Positions 38,686-52,984 of a stretch of 64,000 bases of DNA are shown one piece after another. Numbering within the stretch: the first letter of the stretch is position 1; every line of letters starts with the position of its first letter. The notes beneath the pieces were generated by a model that ran no database searches, was not told the origin of the DNA, and worked only from the letters and a program-made list of their open reading frames with translations. The stretch covers positions 372,001 through 436,000 of the forward strand of contig NZ_JABEZU010000003.1 of the NCBI RefSeq assembly GCF_013149785.1, written 5' to 3'. Position numbers and translations under genes: made by a program. The DNA comes from Isoptericola halotolerans. Lineage in GTDB: Bacteria; Actinomycetota; Actinomycetes; Actinomycetales; Cellulomonadaceae.

Positions 38686-39879
38686 GTGCTCGTCGCCGAC
38701 TACGGCTTCTCCGAGGGGTCAGGGTCGAGCGCGGCCAGCACGGTCGCCGCGCCGCCCCTGACCCTGGACGCCGGGACGTGGGTCGCCGGTCATACCGGTG
38801 GCGGCCTCGGTGTCGTCGGGGGCCGGGCCGCTTCCGGGGCGCCCTTCACGGCGTCGGCCCCCAGCTGGACGGCGATGTGCTGGGTCCGCTTCGACACGCT
38901 GACCGGCGCCGCCCCGACGCCCGTGATGCTCGAGGTCTCGGCGACCGCCTACGCGCTGATCAACCTCTCCGCCGCGGCGAACGTGTCCGCGTTCATCCGC
39001 TCCGGCGGGGCGAGCGACGTCATCCAGACCGCCAGCGTCGGCCCGGCGTCGGCCGGCACCTGGTACCACCTGGCCATGACCTACGACGCGGGCACGCGCA
39101 CCCTGTCGTGCTACGCCAACGGCACCCTGGTCGGGACCGGGGTGCTGCCCGGCAGCGGCACCCTGGACGCAGGGTCTGTCACCGTCTCGGCCGGCGGCCA
39201 CCCCAGCGTGCCGAGCACCTGCACCGTGGACGACGTGCGCCTGTACGACTCGGTACTGAACACCGCGGCGATCGCGGAGGCGATGGACACCCCCGTGCCC
39301 GACCCGTCCTCGGCGCCGTCGGGCGCATCGGTGGCCGTCGTGACCGTCACGTCGTCGGGCACCGGGCGCAAGGTCGCCGCCGGGTCGAGCATCACCGGCG
39401 CATCCGTGAGCACCACCGGCGCCGGATCGAAGACGGCCACCGGTGCGAGCACGGCGGCCGCCGGCGTCACGGCCACAGGGTCCGGCCGCCGCAGGGCCTC
39501 CGGGGCGGCCGTCGCGACCATCACCACCACGCCGGCCGGCGCAGGCTCCAAGGCCACAGGCGGGTCGTCCGTCGCCACGGTCGGCGTCACGGCTCTCGGC
39601 TCAGGCTCACCGGTGCACACCCGGGGCGGATCCTCGGTCGCCACCATCGGCGTGGCCGCGACCGGCACCGGTGTCGCCCGTCGCTCCGGGGCGTCCGTCG
39701 CGTCGGTGCGCGTGACCGCCTCCGGGTCAGGCCGCAACCCGGCCGCCGTCGGTGGCGAGCTCGCCCTCTCGTCCGGGCCGTACGGCGCACCCCTGCGCGC
39801 CGGGTCACCCTCGGGCGCCAGCCTTGCCTCCGGCGCTCCGACCGGACGGCCCTTGATCACCTCGACCCCCCGGAGGTAG
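38686..39879 (+). CDS. LamG-type lectin-domain tail fibre with tandem repeats
   Basis: 397 residues. Residues about 1-200 are a concanavalin A/LamG jelly roll: ADYGFSEGSGSSAAS, GRAASGAPFTASAPSWTAMCWVRF, TWYHLAMTYDAGTRTLSCYANGTLVGTG, TVDDVRLYDSVLNTAAIAEAM. Residues about 205-352 are about seven repeats of 20-22 residues on (G/S)-(A/S)-S-V-A-x-V-x-V-T-(A/S)-x-G-(T/S)-G. A receptor-binding role is likely; recombination among repeats could change its reach. Confidence 0.75.
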   Translation: MLVADYGFSEGSGSSAASTVAAPPLTLDAGTWVAGHTGGGLGVVGGRAASGAPFTASAPSWTAMCWVRFDTLTGAAPTPVMLEVSATAYALINLSAAANVSAFIRSGGASDVIQTASVGPASAGTWYHLAMTYDAGTRTLSCYANGTLVGTGVLPGSGTLDAGSVTVSAGGHPSVPSTCTVDDVRLYDSVLNTAAIAEAMDTPVPDPSSAPSGASVAVVTVTSSGTGRKVAAGSSITGASVSTTGAGSKTATGASTAAAGVTATGSGRRRASGAAVATITTTPAGAGSKATGGSSVATVGVTALGSGSPVHTRGGSSVATIGVAATGTGVARRSGASVASVRVTASGSGRNPAAVGGELALSSGPYGAPLRAGSPSGASLASGAPTGRPLITSTPRR

Positions 39880-39881
39880 CA

Positions 39882-40166
39882 GTGCGCATCGACCGCAGAG
39901 GCCGCGAGACCGTCTCGTGGGACCTCAGCCACGCCCCCGCGGGCGACATCGAGGCCACCTTCGACGGCACCGACTGGCACACCATGGACCGGTCCGGCGA
40001 GACCGTGAGCCTGCTCATCGCCGGACCTGACGCCATCGACAACCCCGCCGGCACCGTCGCGCTCGCCTCCGGGCGGCACTACGCCCTGCTGCGCGCCGCG
40101 GCCGCACCCGAGGTGCTCATCCGCAGCGCCGGCGTGATCGACGTGGTGACGCTGCCGCCCGCCTGA
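39882..40166 (+). CDS. small structural protein, 94 aa
   Basis: GTG after GGAGG (39872-39876), three bases after the fibre gene. RRGRETVSWDLSHAPAGDIEATFDGTDWHTMDRSGETVSLLIAGPDA, RHYALLRAAAAPEVLIRSAGVIDVVTLPPA: a compact beta protein that may be an accessory to the fibre. Confidence 0.65.
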   Translation: MRIDRRGRETVSWDLSHAPAGDIEATFDGTDWHTMDRSGETVSLLIAGPDAIDNPAGTVALASGRHYALLRAAAAPEVLIRSAGVIDVVTLPPA

Positions 40167-40232
40167 TCGACCCCGAGCACGACGACGACACCCGCTCACT
40201 GCACGTCGACTGACCTGCACTCAGGTGCACTG

Positions 40233-40271
40233 ACGGCCCCCGGCTGCCTCTCCGAGGTGGTCGGGGGCCGT
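40233..40271 (+). terminator. late-operon terminator
   Basis: ACGGCCCCCG (40233-40242) and CGGGGGCCGT (40262-40271) form a 10-bp perfect stem with TTTCGT following. It closes the long structural operon; between 40167 and 40232 I see only short repeats. Confidence 0.75.
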
Positions 40272-40301
40272 TTCGTCGTACCCAGGACGCACACTGGCCC
40301 C

Positions 40302-40547
40302 ATGCGCCCGCCGATCCCCGACCACCGCCACCTCATCGCGCACCAGGCGGCCCGGCCGCCCGGGCACGAGGTGTACGACGAACCGCGGCCGGCCCGCTGC
40401 ACGGCGCGGACCTACGGCGGCGACGTCGTGACGCTCGACGGCGCGGTCACGGCGCGTGCACGGGGCATGCTCGCGTTCACCGCGGAGTACCCCGGGTGGG
40501 GCGAGTGGACCGCGTGGGTCGATCAGGAGTGCTGCGAGCCGATCTAA
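40302..40547 (+). CDS. hypothetical protein near the right prophage end
   Basis: 81 residues: MRPPIPDHRHLIAHQAARPPGHEVYDEPRPARCTARTYGGDVVTLDGAVTARARGMLAFT, ending WGEWTAWVDQECCEPI. It follows the operon terminator. Short, proline-rich start and tryptophan-rich end; family unknown. Confidence 0.6.
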   Translation: MRPPIPDHRHLIAHQAARPPGHEVYDEPRPARCTARTYGGDVVTLDGAVTARARGMLAFTAEYPGWGEWTAWVDQECCEPI

Positions 40548-40675
40548 CGTTGCAACGCCTGCGCCCGATCCGTCAGCAAAGGTTGCGACGGATCAGGGGT
40601 GAGACGTCGGAGCCTTTTCCACAGCCCTGTGCACGCCGCCCGCTCCCCCGGCCCGCCGTCGGACACCCTGGCGCG
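40548..40675. promoter_or_regulatory. gap with inverted repeats near the attachment site
   Basis: GATCCGTC (40567-40574) and GACGGATC (40587-40594) are perfect inverted copies with a 12-base loop. GTTGC(A/G)ACG occurs at about 40548 and 40582. Such repeats beside an attachment site can be arm-type integrase sites; I see no promoter. Confidence 0.35.
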
Positions 40676-40943
40676 ATGGACCCGCTGACCGTGCTCGCCC
40701 TCGCGCAGCTCGACGAGGAGTACCGCGCCGTCGTCGGCCGGCTGCCCGAACGGCCCGGCCGGGACCCGGAGTTGGGCGAGGCCGTGCGGCGCCAGATCGA
40801 GACTGACGGCCGAATCCGTGTAGGCGTGTCTACATCAGGCCTATCGAAACCGTTGAAAATCCGCCTACAAATCACCAGGGCCGCAATGTCCGAAATCGGG
40901 CCGGTTTCGCGGCCTGACCTGCGGCGATGGGTGGTTGGCAGGG
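40676..40943 (+). pseudogene. phage ORF interrupted by integration at the right end
   Basis: ATG 40676: MDPLTVLALAQLDEEYRAVVGRLPERPGRDPELGEAVRRQIETDGRIRVGVSTSG... The first 50 residues look like a real helical protein. The frame runs through the tRNA fragment and far into DNA antisense to pyk, which cannot be its native end. It was probably continuous with sequence across attP in the phage circle. Inverted TGTAGGCG (40819-40826) and CGCCTACA (40862-40869) lie inside. Confidence 0.45.
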
Positions 40944-40970
40944 GCGGGTTCGAATCCCGCCCGGGGCACC
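40944..40970 (+). other. attR: 3-prime end of a tRNA gene
   Basis: GCGGG-TTCGAAT-CCCGC is a perfect T arm, followed by CCGGGGC (3-prime acceptor strand), discriminator A and CC. No GCCCCGG 5-prime strand or anticodon arm lies upstream. A tRNA 3-prime fragment alone at a prophage end is the standard product of integration into a tRNA gene. The complete tRNA should sit at the left end. The isoacceptor cannot be told. Confidence 0.85.
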
Positions 40971-40973
40971 GCA

Positions 40974-41015
40974 GCACGAGAGCCCGGGCCGCCGCAGCGG
41001 CCCGGGCTCTCGTGC
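40974..41015. terminator. 19-bp perfect hairpin, bidirectional terminator
   Basis: Arms 40974-40992 and 40997-41015 are fully complementary with loop CGCA. It lies between the tRNA 3-prime end (plus) and the end of pyk (minus), so it can serve both directions; no host gene is known in between. Confidence 0.85.
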
Positions 41016-41047
41016 GCTGGTGCGCCAGGTTCACCGGCGCCCGACGG

Positions 41048-42487
41048 TCAGCCGGCGAGGGCTCCCCCGTCGCCGTGGCTGCCGACCTTGTGCACGAGGA
41101 TCGAGTTCGTCGTGCCCGGCACGCCGACCGGCGCACCGGAGACGATGACCACCCGGTCGCCGACCTCGGCCAGGCCGTTGGCCTGCAGCGTCTGGTCGAC
41201 CTGACCCACCATGGCGTCCACCGATCCCACCTCCGGCACGGTGTACGTCGTCGTGCCCCAGCTGAGCGCCAGCACGTTGCGCACCGACTCCTCCGGGGTG
41301 AAGGCGAGCAGCGGGATGCCCGAGCGCAGGCGCGACATCCGTTTGGCCGAGTCCCCGGACTGCGTGAAGGTGACGAGGTACTTCACCCCCAAGGAGTTGC
41401 CGATCTCGGCCGCGGCCCGGGTGATGATGCCGCCACGGGTGTGCGGCGACGAGCCCAGCGGGGCGATCCGCTCCCGGCCCATCTCCTCCGTGGCCTCGAT
41501 GATCCGCGCCATGGTCTGCACGGTGATGATCGGGTAGTCACCCACGCTGGTCTCGCCCGAGAGCATGACGGCGTCCGCGCCGTCCAGCACGGCGTTGGCG
41601 CAGTCCGAGGCCTCGGCGCGGGTCGGCGTCGGGCTGGTCGTCATGGACTCCAGCACCTGCGTGGCCACGATGACCGGCTTCGCGTTCTGGCGGGCCAGCT
41701 CCACGATACGCTTCTGGACCAGCGGGACCTGCTCCAGCGGCATCTCCACCGCGAGGTCACCGCGAGCGACCATGAAACCGTCAAAGGCCGCCACGACCTC
41801 CTCGAGGTTCTCCACCGCCTGCGGCTTCTCGATCTTGGCGATGACCGGGACGACGCGCCCCTCCTCGTCCATGATCCGCCGCACGTCCTGGTAGTCCTCG
41901 GCGTTGCGCACGAACGACAGGGCGATGAGGTCCGCCCCCATCCGAAGCGCCCAGCGCAGGTCGTCCGTGTCCTTCTCGCTCAGCGCCGGCACCGAGACGG
42001 CGACGCCGGGCAGGTTGATGCCCTTGTTGTTCGACACCGGGCCGGGCACCTCGACGGTCGTGACGACGCGCGGCCCCTCCACGGCGGTGACACGCACGCG
42101 CACCTTGCCGTCGTCGATGAGCAGGGGGTCACCCACCCGGGCGTCCTGTGCCAGACCCTTGTGGGTGGTGGAGACCAGCTCACGCGTCCCCACGACGTCC
42201 TCGGTGGTGATCGTGAAGGTGTCACCCACCTGCAGGAGGTGCTTCTCGTCGCCCCCGAACCGGCCCAGCCGGATCTTGGGCCCCTGCAGGTCCACCAGGA
42301 CGGCGACGTTTCGCCCAGCTTCCTGGGCCGCCGTGCGCACGCCGTGATAGACGGCCTCGTGCTCCGACTGCTCGCCGTGGCTCCGGTTGATCCGGGCCAC
42401 GTCCATACCCGCGTCGACCAGCTCCCGGAGCTTCTCCGGGGATGCTGTCGCGGGTCCGATGGTGCACACGATCTTCGCTCTGCGCAT
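41048..42487 (-). CDS. pyk: pyruvate kinase
   Basis: 479 residues; ATG 42487 after [78 protein letters not shown] and VATQVLESM are the catalytic barrel of pyruvate kinase. The C-terminal domain is complete. It transfers phosphate from phosphoenolpyruvate to ADP, forming pyruvate and ATP. Usual bacterial length. It is the gene nearest the prophage and is uninterrupted. Confidence 0.97.
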   Translation of the reverse strand: MRRAKIVCTIGPATASPEKLRELVDAGMDVARINRSHGEQSEHEAVYHGVRTAAQEAGRNVAVLVDLQGPKIRLGRFGGDEKHLLQVGDTFTITTEDVVGTRELVSTTHKGLAQDARVGDPLLIDDGKVRVRVTAVEGPRVVTTVEVPGPVSNNKGINLPGVAVSVPALSEKDTDDLRWALRMGADLIALSFVRNAEDYQDVRRIMDEEGRVVPVIAKIEKPQAVENLEEVVAAFDGFMVARGDLAVEMPLEQVPLVQKRIVELARQNAKPVIVATQVLESMTTSPTPTRAEASDCANAVLDGADAVMLSGETSVGDYPIITVQTMARIIEATEEMGRERIAPLGSSPHTRGGIITRAAAEIGNSLGVKYLVTFTQSGDSAKRMSRLRSGIPLLAFTPEESVRNVLALSWGTTTYTVPEVGSVDAMVGQVDQTLQANGLAEVGDRVVIVSGAPVGVPGTTNSILVHKVGSHGDGGALAG

Positions 42488-42510
42488 GTCTCCAGCCTCG
42501 TCGTCGTACT

Positions 42511-42530
42511 GCCCCGGTACCGACCGGGGC
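42511..42530. terminator. 8-bp hairpin between gltD and pyk
   Basis: GCCCCGGT (42511-42518) and ACCGGGGC (42523-42530) with a 4-base loop in the 77-base gap. It probably ends gltBD transcription, but no T run is seen. Confidence 0.55.
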
Positions 42531-42564
42531 CGTCCCGGACGCCACACGGCGCCCGGGTTCGTGC

Positions 42565-44023
42565 TCATCCTCTCAGGGCCACCGTGCGCGGGCCCACCGG
42601 GGCCGGCAGCTCTGTGCTGCCCTGGAGGAACCTGTCCACGGCGGCCGCGGCCGCCCGACCTTCGGCGATCGCCCACACGATGAGGGACTGACCGCGGCCG
42701 GCGTCGCCGGCCACGAAGACGCCCGGCAGCGTGGTCGCGTAGTCGTCGCCGCGGCGCACCAGGCCGCGGCTGGTGGTCTCGGCGCCGGTCTGGGTGACCA
42801 GCTCCTCGGTCTCGGGTCCTGTGAATCCCATCGCGATGAGCACGAGATCCGCGGGGATCTCTCGCTCGGTACCGGCCCGGGGAACTCGTCGACCGTCGTC
42901 GAGGTACTCGGTCTCGGCGACCTTCAGTGCTCGGACCGCACCGCTGTCGTCGCCGACGAACTCTACCGTCGAGGCGAGGAACGTCCGCTCCCCGCCCTCC
43001 TCGTGAGAGCTCGACACCTCGAAGACGATCGGGTCGGTGGGCCACGGCTGGTGCTCAGGGCGCTCGGTCGGCGGCCTCTTGCCGATGGCGAGGGTGGTCA
43101 CGCTCGCAGCGCCCTGGCGCAGGGACGTGCCCACGCAGTCCGAGCCCGTGTCGCCACCGCCGATGACCACGACGTGCTTGCCCTCGGCGTCCGGCACACC
43201 CTCGACCGGCCTGCCCGCCACCGCCTTGTTGGACGGCGTGAGGAACTCCATCGCCGGGTGCACGCCCTCGAGGTCGTTGCCCGGGACGGCGAGCTCGCGC
43301 GGGACGGTGGCACCCGTGGCGATCACGACGGCGTCGAAGCGCCGGCGCAACGCGTCCCAGGTGATGTCCTTGCCGATCTCCACGCTCGTGCGGAACCGCG
43401 TGCCCTCAGCCTCCATCTGCGCCAGTCGCCGTTCGATGTGCGACTTCTCGAGCTTGAAGTCGGGGATGCCGTAGCGCAGCAGCCCGCCGATCGCGTCGTC
43501 CCGCTCGTAGACGACGACGGTGTGCCCGGCACGGGTCAGCTGTTGCGCCACCGCGAGCCCGGCGGGGCCCGATCCCACGACCGCCACCGTCGAGCCGGTG
43601 AGGCGCTGAGGCACCTGGGGCGTCACCAGACCTCGCTCGAAGGCCTCGTCGATGATCGAGACCTCGATGTTCTTGATCGTGACCGCCGGCTGGTTGATGC
43701 CCAGCACGCAGCTCGTCTCGCACGGCGCGGGGCACACCCGGCCGGTGAACTCGGGGAAGTTGTTGGTGGCGTGCAACCGTTCGATGGCGTCGGCCCACTG
43801 GCCCGTCCGCACCAGGTCGTTCCACTCCGGGATGAGGTTCCCGAGCGGGCAGCCTTGGTGGCAGAACGGGATGCCGCAGTCCATGCAGCGGCCGGCCTGC
43901 TCCTTCAGGAAGGGCTGCCCCTCCTGACGGACCTCGTGGGTGTCGCGCCAGTCACGCAGCCGCACCTCGACCGGGCGGCTCGGCGGGAGCTCGCGCTCCC
44001 GTACCTTCAGGAATCCACGGGGA

Positions 44024-44031
<8 letters not shown>
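42565..44031 (-). CDS. gltD: glutamate synthase, small subunit
   Basis: 488 residues from GTG 44031. N-terminal Cys clusters [17 protein letters not shown] and [10 protein letters not shown] bind two 4Fe-4S centres. FAD site [15 protein letters not shown] and NAD(P)H site [13 protein letters not shown] follow, and FTGPETEEL plus [23 protein letters not shown] close the protein. It passes electrons from NAD(P)H to GltB. The gene overlaps gltB by eight bases. Confidence 0.97.
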
Positions 44032-48592
<4,561 letters not shown>

Positions 48593-48609
48593 CAACACCG
48601 TCCTCCTGA

Positions 48610-48627
48610 GCGCCCGCGTGCGGGCGC
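48610..48627. other. hairpin in the gltB leader
   Basis: GCGCCCGC and GCGGGCGC are separated by two bases, directly upstream of the gltB ribosome site. Could affect gltB translation or be a weak second terminator. Confidence 0.35.
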
Positions 48628-48678
48628 GTCTCTGCTTCAAGGGTGGTTCGGGACGTCGTCGGCCCGTCGGACTTGTCA

Positions 48679-48717
48679 GGTGCCGCCTTCCCGGGTGGTG
48701 ACCCGGTCGGCGACACC
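48679..48717 (-). terminator. terminator after lgt
   Basis: GGTGCCGCC (48679-48687) and GGCGACACC (48709-48717) pair with one G-U, with inner CCGGGT and ACCCGG. It lies directly after the lgt stop and would end the trpCBA-lgt operon. Confidence 0.55.
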
Positions 48718-49722
48718 TCAGGCGCGAGCTGCCGGGCCCTGGTCGGGTCCGGAGGCTGACGCTTCCGTGTCGGTCGTGTCGGTGGTGCCCTCGGCGTCTA
48801 CGGCCTCGGCCGTGGCGTCGGGGTCACCGTCGGTCTCGGACTGCACCCCCGGGTCGTCGGGACGACCCGGCAGCGCGACGCCGTCCTCGCGACCCGGACG
48901 CAGCCGGCCGATGACGACGAACGCGACGAGGGCCCCGAGGCCCACGACGATCGAGGTCCACACGTTCAGCCGCAGCCCGAGCACCATCTCGGCGGTGTCG
49001 ATGCGGAGCATCTCGATCCACACCCTTCCCAGGGTGTAGACCGCGACGTAGGCCCAGAATACCCTCCCATGACCGAGCCTGTACCGGCGGTCGAGCCACA
49101 CGAGAAGTGCGGCCGCCGCGAGGTTCCAGAGCATCTCGTACAGGAACGTGGGGTGGAACAGCGTCCCCTCGGCGTACTGCAGTCCCGTCGCCGGGTCGAT
49201 CGGAAGGTAGGCCGGGTCGATCTGCAGCCCCCAGGGCAGGTCCGTCGGCGCGCCGAACAGCTCCTGGTTGAACCAGTTGCCCAGCCGGCCGATCGCCTGG
49301 GCCACCAGGAGCCCGGGCGCGAGCGCGTCCGCGAAGGACGACAGGCGCACGCCGAGCCGGCGGCACCCGATCCACGCGCCCACCGCACCCAGGGCGACCG
49401 CCCCCCAGATCCCGAGACCGCCCTCCCAGATGTACAGGGCGCTGACGGGGTCGCCGTTCGGGCCCCAGTAGGGCTCGGGCGTGGAGAACACGTGGTAGAG
49501 CCGGCCTCCGACGATGCCGAAGGGCACCGCCCAGAACGCGATCTCGAGCACGTCGTCGGGGTCCCCGCCCCGGGCCTTCCACCGCCGCATGGTCATCCAC
49601 GCGGCGACGACGATGCCTGCCAGGATCGCGAGCGCGTAGGCCCGGACCGGTACCGGACCGAGGTACCACGTGTGCTGTGCGGGGCTCGGGATCGACGCTG
49701 CGAGCTGGCCGGTGACGGTCAC
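48718..49722 (-). CDS. lgt: prolipoprotein diacylglyceryl transferase
   Basis: 334 residues from GTG 49722, overlapping the trpA stop (GTGA). Seven hydrophobic segments; the signature [21 protein letters not shown] and [11 protein letters not shown] are present. It attaches diacylglycerol from phospholipid to the lipobox cysteine of prelipoproteins, such as the FKBP-type lipoprotein encoded in this window. The acidic C-terminus (about residues 280-334) is longer than in enteric homologues, as usual in actinobacteria. Confidence 0.95.
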   Translation of the reverse strand: MTVTGQLAASIPSPAQHTWYLGPVPVRAYALAILAGIVVAAWMTMRRWKARGGDPDDVLEIAFWAVPFGIVGGRLYHVFSTPEPYWGPNGDPVSALYIWEGGLGIWGAVALGAVGAWIGCRRLGVRLSSFADALAPGLLVAQAIGRLGNWFNQELFGAPTDLPWGLQIDPAYLPIDPATGLQYAEGTLFHPTFLYEMLWNLAAAALLVWLDRRYRLGHGRVFWAYVAVYTLGRVWIEMLRIDTAEMVLGLRLNVWTSIVVGLGALVAFVVIGRLRPGREDGVALPGRPDDPGVQSETDGDPDATAEAVDAEGTTDTTDTEASASGPDQGPAARA

Positions 49723-50564
49723 GAGTCTCCTCCGGTGGTGCGGGCGCGCGCGACACCGGCCGCGAGCTCGCCGGTCACCCTGCCCAGCGCGTCCAGGCGG
49801 TCGGCCCACGGGTCGTCGGTCAGCAAGGTGCGGACCAGCGCGGATCCGACGATGACGCCGTCGGCGAAGCGTCCGACCTCCGCGGCCTGGGCGCCGGTCG
49901 AGACACCCAGACCGACGCACACGTGGCGGGCGCCTGCAGCGCGGGTGTGCGCGACCAGCTCCTCGGCGCGCTGCCCGACGGCCTCGCGTGCGCCCGTGAC
50001 GCCCATGGTCGAGGCGGCGTAGACGAACCCTCGGGACGCCTGCGCGGTGAGGCGCAACCGGTCCGGCGTCGAGCTCGGGGCCACCAGGTAGACCTTGTCC
50101 AGCGCGTGCTCGTCGGCAGCAGCACTCCACTCCTGCGCCTCGTCGGGGATGAGGTCGGGGGTGATCATCCCCGCTCCCCCGGCAGCGGCCAGGTCGCGTG
50201 CGAACGCCTCCACGCCGTATCGCAGCACCGGGTTGTAGTAGGACATCACCAGCGCAGGGATCTTCCCGCCCGAACGGTCCGCGACCGCCTCGACGACGGC
50301 GAGCACGTCCCGCACGCGCGCCCCGCCGGCCAGGGCGGCCTCCGCCGCACGCTGGATGACGGGCCCGTCCATCACCGGGTCGGTGTACGGCACCCCGACC
50401 TCGACGACGTCCACGCCCGCGTCGACCATCATCGACACCGCCTCGATCGAGCGCGGCACGTCGGGGAACCCCACCGGCAGGTAGCCCACGAGCGCCGGGC
50501 GGCCGACCGCAGCCAGCTCGTCCAGCCGCGCGGCGGTCCTCGAGGTCGTCACCGTCCCGCTCAC
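49719..50564 (-). CDS. trpA: tryptophan synthase alpha chain
   Basis: 281 residues from GTG 50564, overlapping trpB by four bases. Catalytic Glu in [11 protein letters not shown] and Asp in [10 protein letters not shown] are present, and [17 protein letters not shown] and [27 protein letters not shown] match the barrel. It splits indole-3-glycerol phosphate to indole, which channels to TrpB. Confidence 0.96.
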   Translation of the reverse strand: MSGTVTTSRTAARLDELAAVGRPALVGYLPVGFPDVPRSIEAVSMMVDAGVDVVEVGVPYTDPVMDGPVIQRAAEAALAGGARVRDVLAVVEAVADRSGGKIPALVMSYYNPVLRYGVEAFARDLAAAGGAGMITPDLIPDEAQEWSAAADEHALDKVYLVAPSSTPDRLRLTAQASRGFVYAASTMGVTGAREAVGQRAEELVAHTRAAGARHVCVGLGVSTGAQAAEVGRFADGVIVGSALVRTLLTDDPWADRLDALGRVTGELAAGVARARTTGGDS

Positions 50565-51880
50565 CGGTCTCCCTCCGTGGTGTCCTCGTCGAGCAGGCCG
50601 AACCAGCGCGCCGCCGTCGCGACGTCCTTGTCCCCCCGGCCCGAGAGGTTGATCAGGAACACCTGGTCCGTGCGACCCTCGTCGACCATGCGGCGTCCCA
50701 GCCGCAGCGCACCGGCCAGCGCGTGCGCCGACTCGATCGCAGGGATGATGCCCTCGGTCCGGCACAGCAGGCGGAAGGCCTCCATCGCCTCGCTGTCGGT
50801 GACGGGCTCGTAGGTGGCGCGCCCGATGTCGTGGAGCCAGGAGTGCGCGGGGCCGACGCTCGGGTAGTCCAGGCCGGCGGAGACCGAGTGGCTCGGACGC
50901 GTCTGCCCGTCGTCGTCCTGCAGGAGGTAGGAACGCGCCCCGTGCAGGACCCCGGGCGCACCGCCCGAGAACCGGGCGGCATGCCGCCCGGACTCGATGC
51001 CCTCGCCCCCTGCCTCGAAGCCGTACAGGGACACCTCGGCGTCGTCGAGGAAGGCGTTGAACAGTCCCAGCGCGTTGGAGCCGCCACCCACGCAGGCCAT
51101 GACGGCGTCGGGCAGACGACCGACGCGCTCCATGACCTGCTCGCGCGCCTCCTCGCCGATGATGCGGTGGAACTCGCGCACCATCTCCGGGAACGGGTGC
51201 GGTCCCGTGACCGTGCCGAGCAGGTAGTGGGTGTGGTCGACGTTCGTCACCCAGTCCCGCAACGCCTCGTTGATCGCATCCTTGAGGGTGCGGGTGCCCA
51301 CCGACACGGGCACGACGGTCGCTCCGAGCAGTTCCATGCGCGCGACGTTGAGTGCCTGCCGGCGAGTGTCCTCCTCGCCCATGTACACCACGCACTCGAG
51401 GCCGAGGAGCGCCGCAGCCGTCGCCGTCGCCACGCCGTGCTGGCCCGCTCCGGTCTCGGCGATGACCCGCGTCTTGCCCATCCGCTTGACGAGCAGGGCC
51501 TGGCCCAGCACGTTGTTGATCTTGTGCGAGCCGGTGTGGTTGAGGTCCTCGCGCTTGAGGAACACGCGCACGGGCGCGGTGCCGTCCCCGTCCGCGTCGG
51601 CGATGTGCGCCGCGAAGCGAGGGACCTCGGTCACCGGTGACGGCCTGCCCGTGTAGTCGCGGTGCAACCGGGACAGCTCGGCCGCGAACGCCGGGTCCCC
51701 CTGAGCCTTGCGGAACTCGGTCTCGAGCTCGTCGAGCGCGGCGATGAGCGCTTCGGGGACGTAGCGACCGCCGAACTGCCCGAAGTAGGGCCCCTGGACG
51801 TCGGCGAGCTTCTCGGCGACCTGATGAGCCAGGGTCTCGGTCAGCGCGTCTCGCACGGGCTGCTCAGGCTGCTCGGGCAC
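50561..51880 (-). CDS. trpB: tryptophan synthase beta chain
   Basis: 439 residues from GTG 51880. The PLP lysine lies in [14 protein letters not shown] phosphate is bound by [24 protein letters not shown] opens the fold. It joins indole with serine to make tryptophan. Full length for a TrpB1. Separated from trpC by 57 bases. Confidence 0.97.
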   Translation of the reverse strand: MPEQPEQPVRDALTETLAHQVAEKLADVQGPYFGQFGGRYVPEALIAALDELETEFRKAQGDPAFAAELSRLHRDYTGRPSPVTEVPRFAAHIADADGDGTAPVRVFLKREDLNHTGSHKINNVLGQALLVKRMGKTRVIAETGAGQHGVATATAAALLGLECVVYMGEEDTRRQALNVARMELLGATVVPVSVGTRTLKDAINEALRDWVTNVDHTHYLLGTVTGPHPFPEMVREFHRIIGEEAREQVMERVGRLPDAVMACVGGGSNALGLFNAFLDDAEVSLYGFEAGGEGIESGRHAARFSGGAPGVLHGARSYLLQDDDGQTRPSHSVSAGLDYPSVGPAHSWLHDIGRATYEPVTDSEAMEAFRLLCRTEGIIPAIESAHALAGALRLGRRMVDEGRTDQVFLINLSGRGDKDVATAARWFGLLDEDTTEGDR

Positions 51881-51937
51881 GGGCGCTCCTTCATGGCGTG
51901 GGGGGTCAGTTCGGCGGGGCGGCGGCCGCCTCGGGAG

Positions 51938-52762
51938 TCACGGCTGGGCGGCGGGTCGTACGGACCACAGAGCGGGGTGCTGCCCCGCCGCGACGAGGTC
52001 CGCGACGGACCGTCGAGGCTCGCCGTCGGTCACCAGTGCCTCGCCGACCAGCACGGCATGAGCCCCGGCGCGAGCGTAGTCCATGACGTCGTGCGGTCCC
52101 CGCACGCCCGACTCCGCGACCCTGACCACGTCGTCGGGGATCAACGGGGCCAGCCGGGAGAAGGTGTCGCGGTCGACCTCGAGCGTCTTGAGGTTGCGTG
52201 CGTTGACGCCCACCACCCGCGCCCCGGCGTCGAGGGCACGACGCACCTCGTCCTCCGTGTGCGCCTCGACCAGCGCCGTCATGCCCAAGGAATGGACCCG
52301 CTCGACCAACGACGTCAGCACGGTCTGCTCGAGCGCGGCGACGATGAGCAGGACCACGTCGGCTCCGTGCGCCCGCGCCTCCCACACCTGGTACGGGGTC
52401 ACGACGAAGTCCTTGCGCAGGACCGGCACGTCGACACGTGAGCGGACGGCGTCGAGGTCGGCCAGGCTGCCGCCGAACCGGCGCTGCTCGGTGAGCACCG
52501 AGATCACGCTCGCCCCACCTGCCGCGTACTCGACCGCCAGGGCCGCCGGGTCCGTGATCTCCGCCAGGGCGCCCCTGCTCGGGCTGGACCGCTTGACCTC
52601 GGCGATGACTGCGACCTTGTCCTCGGACAGCAGACGGCTGCAGCACTCGAGCGCGCCCGGTGTCTTCGCGGAGCGTTCCTTCAGCTCGTCGAGCGAGGTG
52701 CGGGCCTGCCGCACGGCGAGATCCTCGCGGACCCCTGCGACGATGTCCTCCAGGACCGTCAT
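51938..52762 (-). CDS. trpC: indole-3-glycerol-phosphate synthase
   Basis: 274 residues; RBS GAGGGAGGGAAGAGC before ATG 52762. [44 protein letters not shown] and VAESGV are the active-site strands. It closes the indole ring of the tryptophan pathway. Mono-functional (no TrpF domain). Confidence 0.97.
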   Translation of the reverse strand: MTVLEDIVAGVREDLAVRQARTSLDELKERSAKTPGALECCSRLLSEDKVAVIAEVKRSSPSRGALAEITDPAALAVEYAAGGASVISVLTEQRRFGGSLADLDAVRSRVDVPVLRKDFVVTPYQVWEARAHGADVVLLIVAALEQTVLTSLVERVHSLGMTALVEAHTEDEVRRALDAGARVVGVNARNLKTLEVDRDTFSRLAPLIPDDVVRVAESGVRGPHDVMDYARAGAHAVLVGEALVTDGEPRRSVADLVAAGQHPALWSVRPAAQP

Positions 52763-52798
52763 GCTCTTCCCTCCCTCGTCGTCTTGCTGCCATGGTAG
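52763..52798 (-). promoter_or_regulatory. candidate promoter for trpCBA-lgt
   Basis: TACCAT (minus strand, 52797-52792) is a good -10; TCGGTG lies 17 bases further upstream as a weak -35. The transcript would start near 52785 and carry the GGGAGGG ribosome site. Not experimentally supported. Confidence 0.4.
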
Positions 52799-52805
52799 GC
52801 CCGTC

Positions 52806-52889
52806 TCACCGGCGCACCGACCAGTGCCCGAGGGACGAGACGCTCCACCCGGCGGGACGTCGCCGTTCGCAGCACCCGACGGAGCACAT
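52806..52889 (-). CDS. possible trp leader peptide
   Basis: 27 codons ([27 protein letters not shown]) with two Trp codons at positions 15 and 23, between the preceding gene terminator and trpC. GTGATAAC just upstream might be a -10. A Trp-rich leader would be expected to have Trp codons closer together, so this is a weak call. Confidence 0.25.
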   Translation of the reverse strand: MCSVGCCERRRPAGWSVSSLGHWSVRR

Positions 52890-52924
52890 CGTTATCACCC
52901 CGTGACGCGCCCAGGGCGTGCATG

Positions 52925-52962
52925 CCACGGCGCCCGCACCTCGTGAGGTGCGGGCGCCGTGG
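52925..52962. terminator. 18-bp perfect inverted repeat
   Basis: Arms 52925-52942 and 52945-52962, with two central bases (GT), separate the trpE side of the cluster from trpC. It ends transcription of the HGxxxAAW gene. Confidence 0.85.
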
Positions 52963-52984
52963 GACGCGCGAGTGGTGACCGGGC

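Noticed and set aside
40944-40970. Complete tRNA gene
   Set aside because: Only the T arm, 3-prime acceptor strand and discriminator are present; no D arm, anticodon arm or 5-prime acceptor strand could be found in the preceding 80 bases.
40676-42691. 731-codon open frame from the prophage end into the pyk region
   Set aside because: After about codon 90 it is antisense to pyk and arginine-rich; high GC keeps such frames open by chance. Only the first part can be phage.
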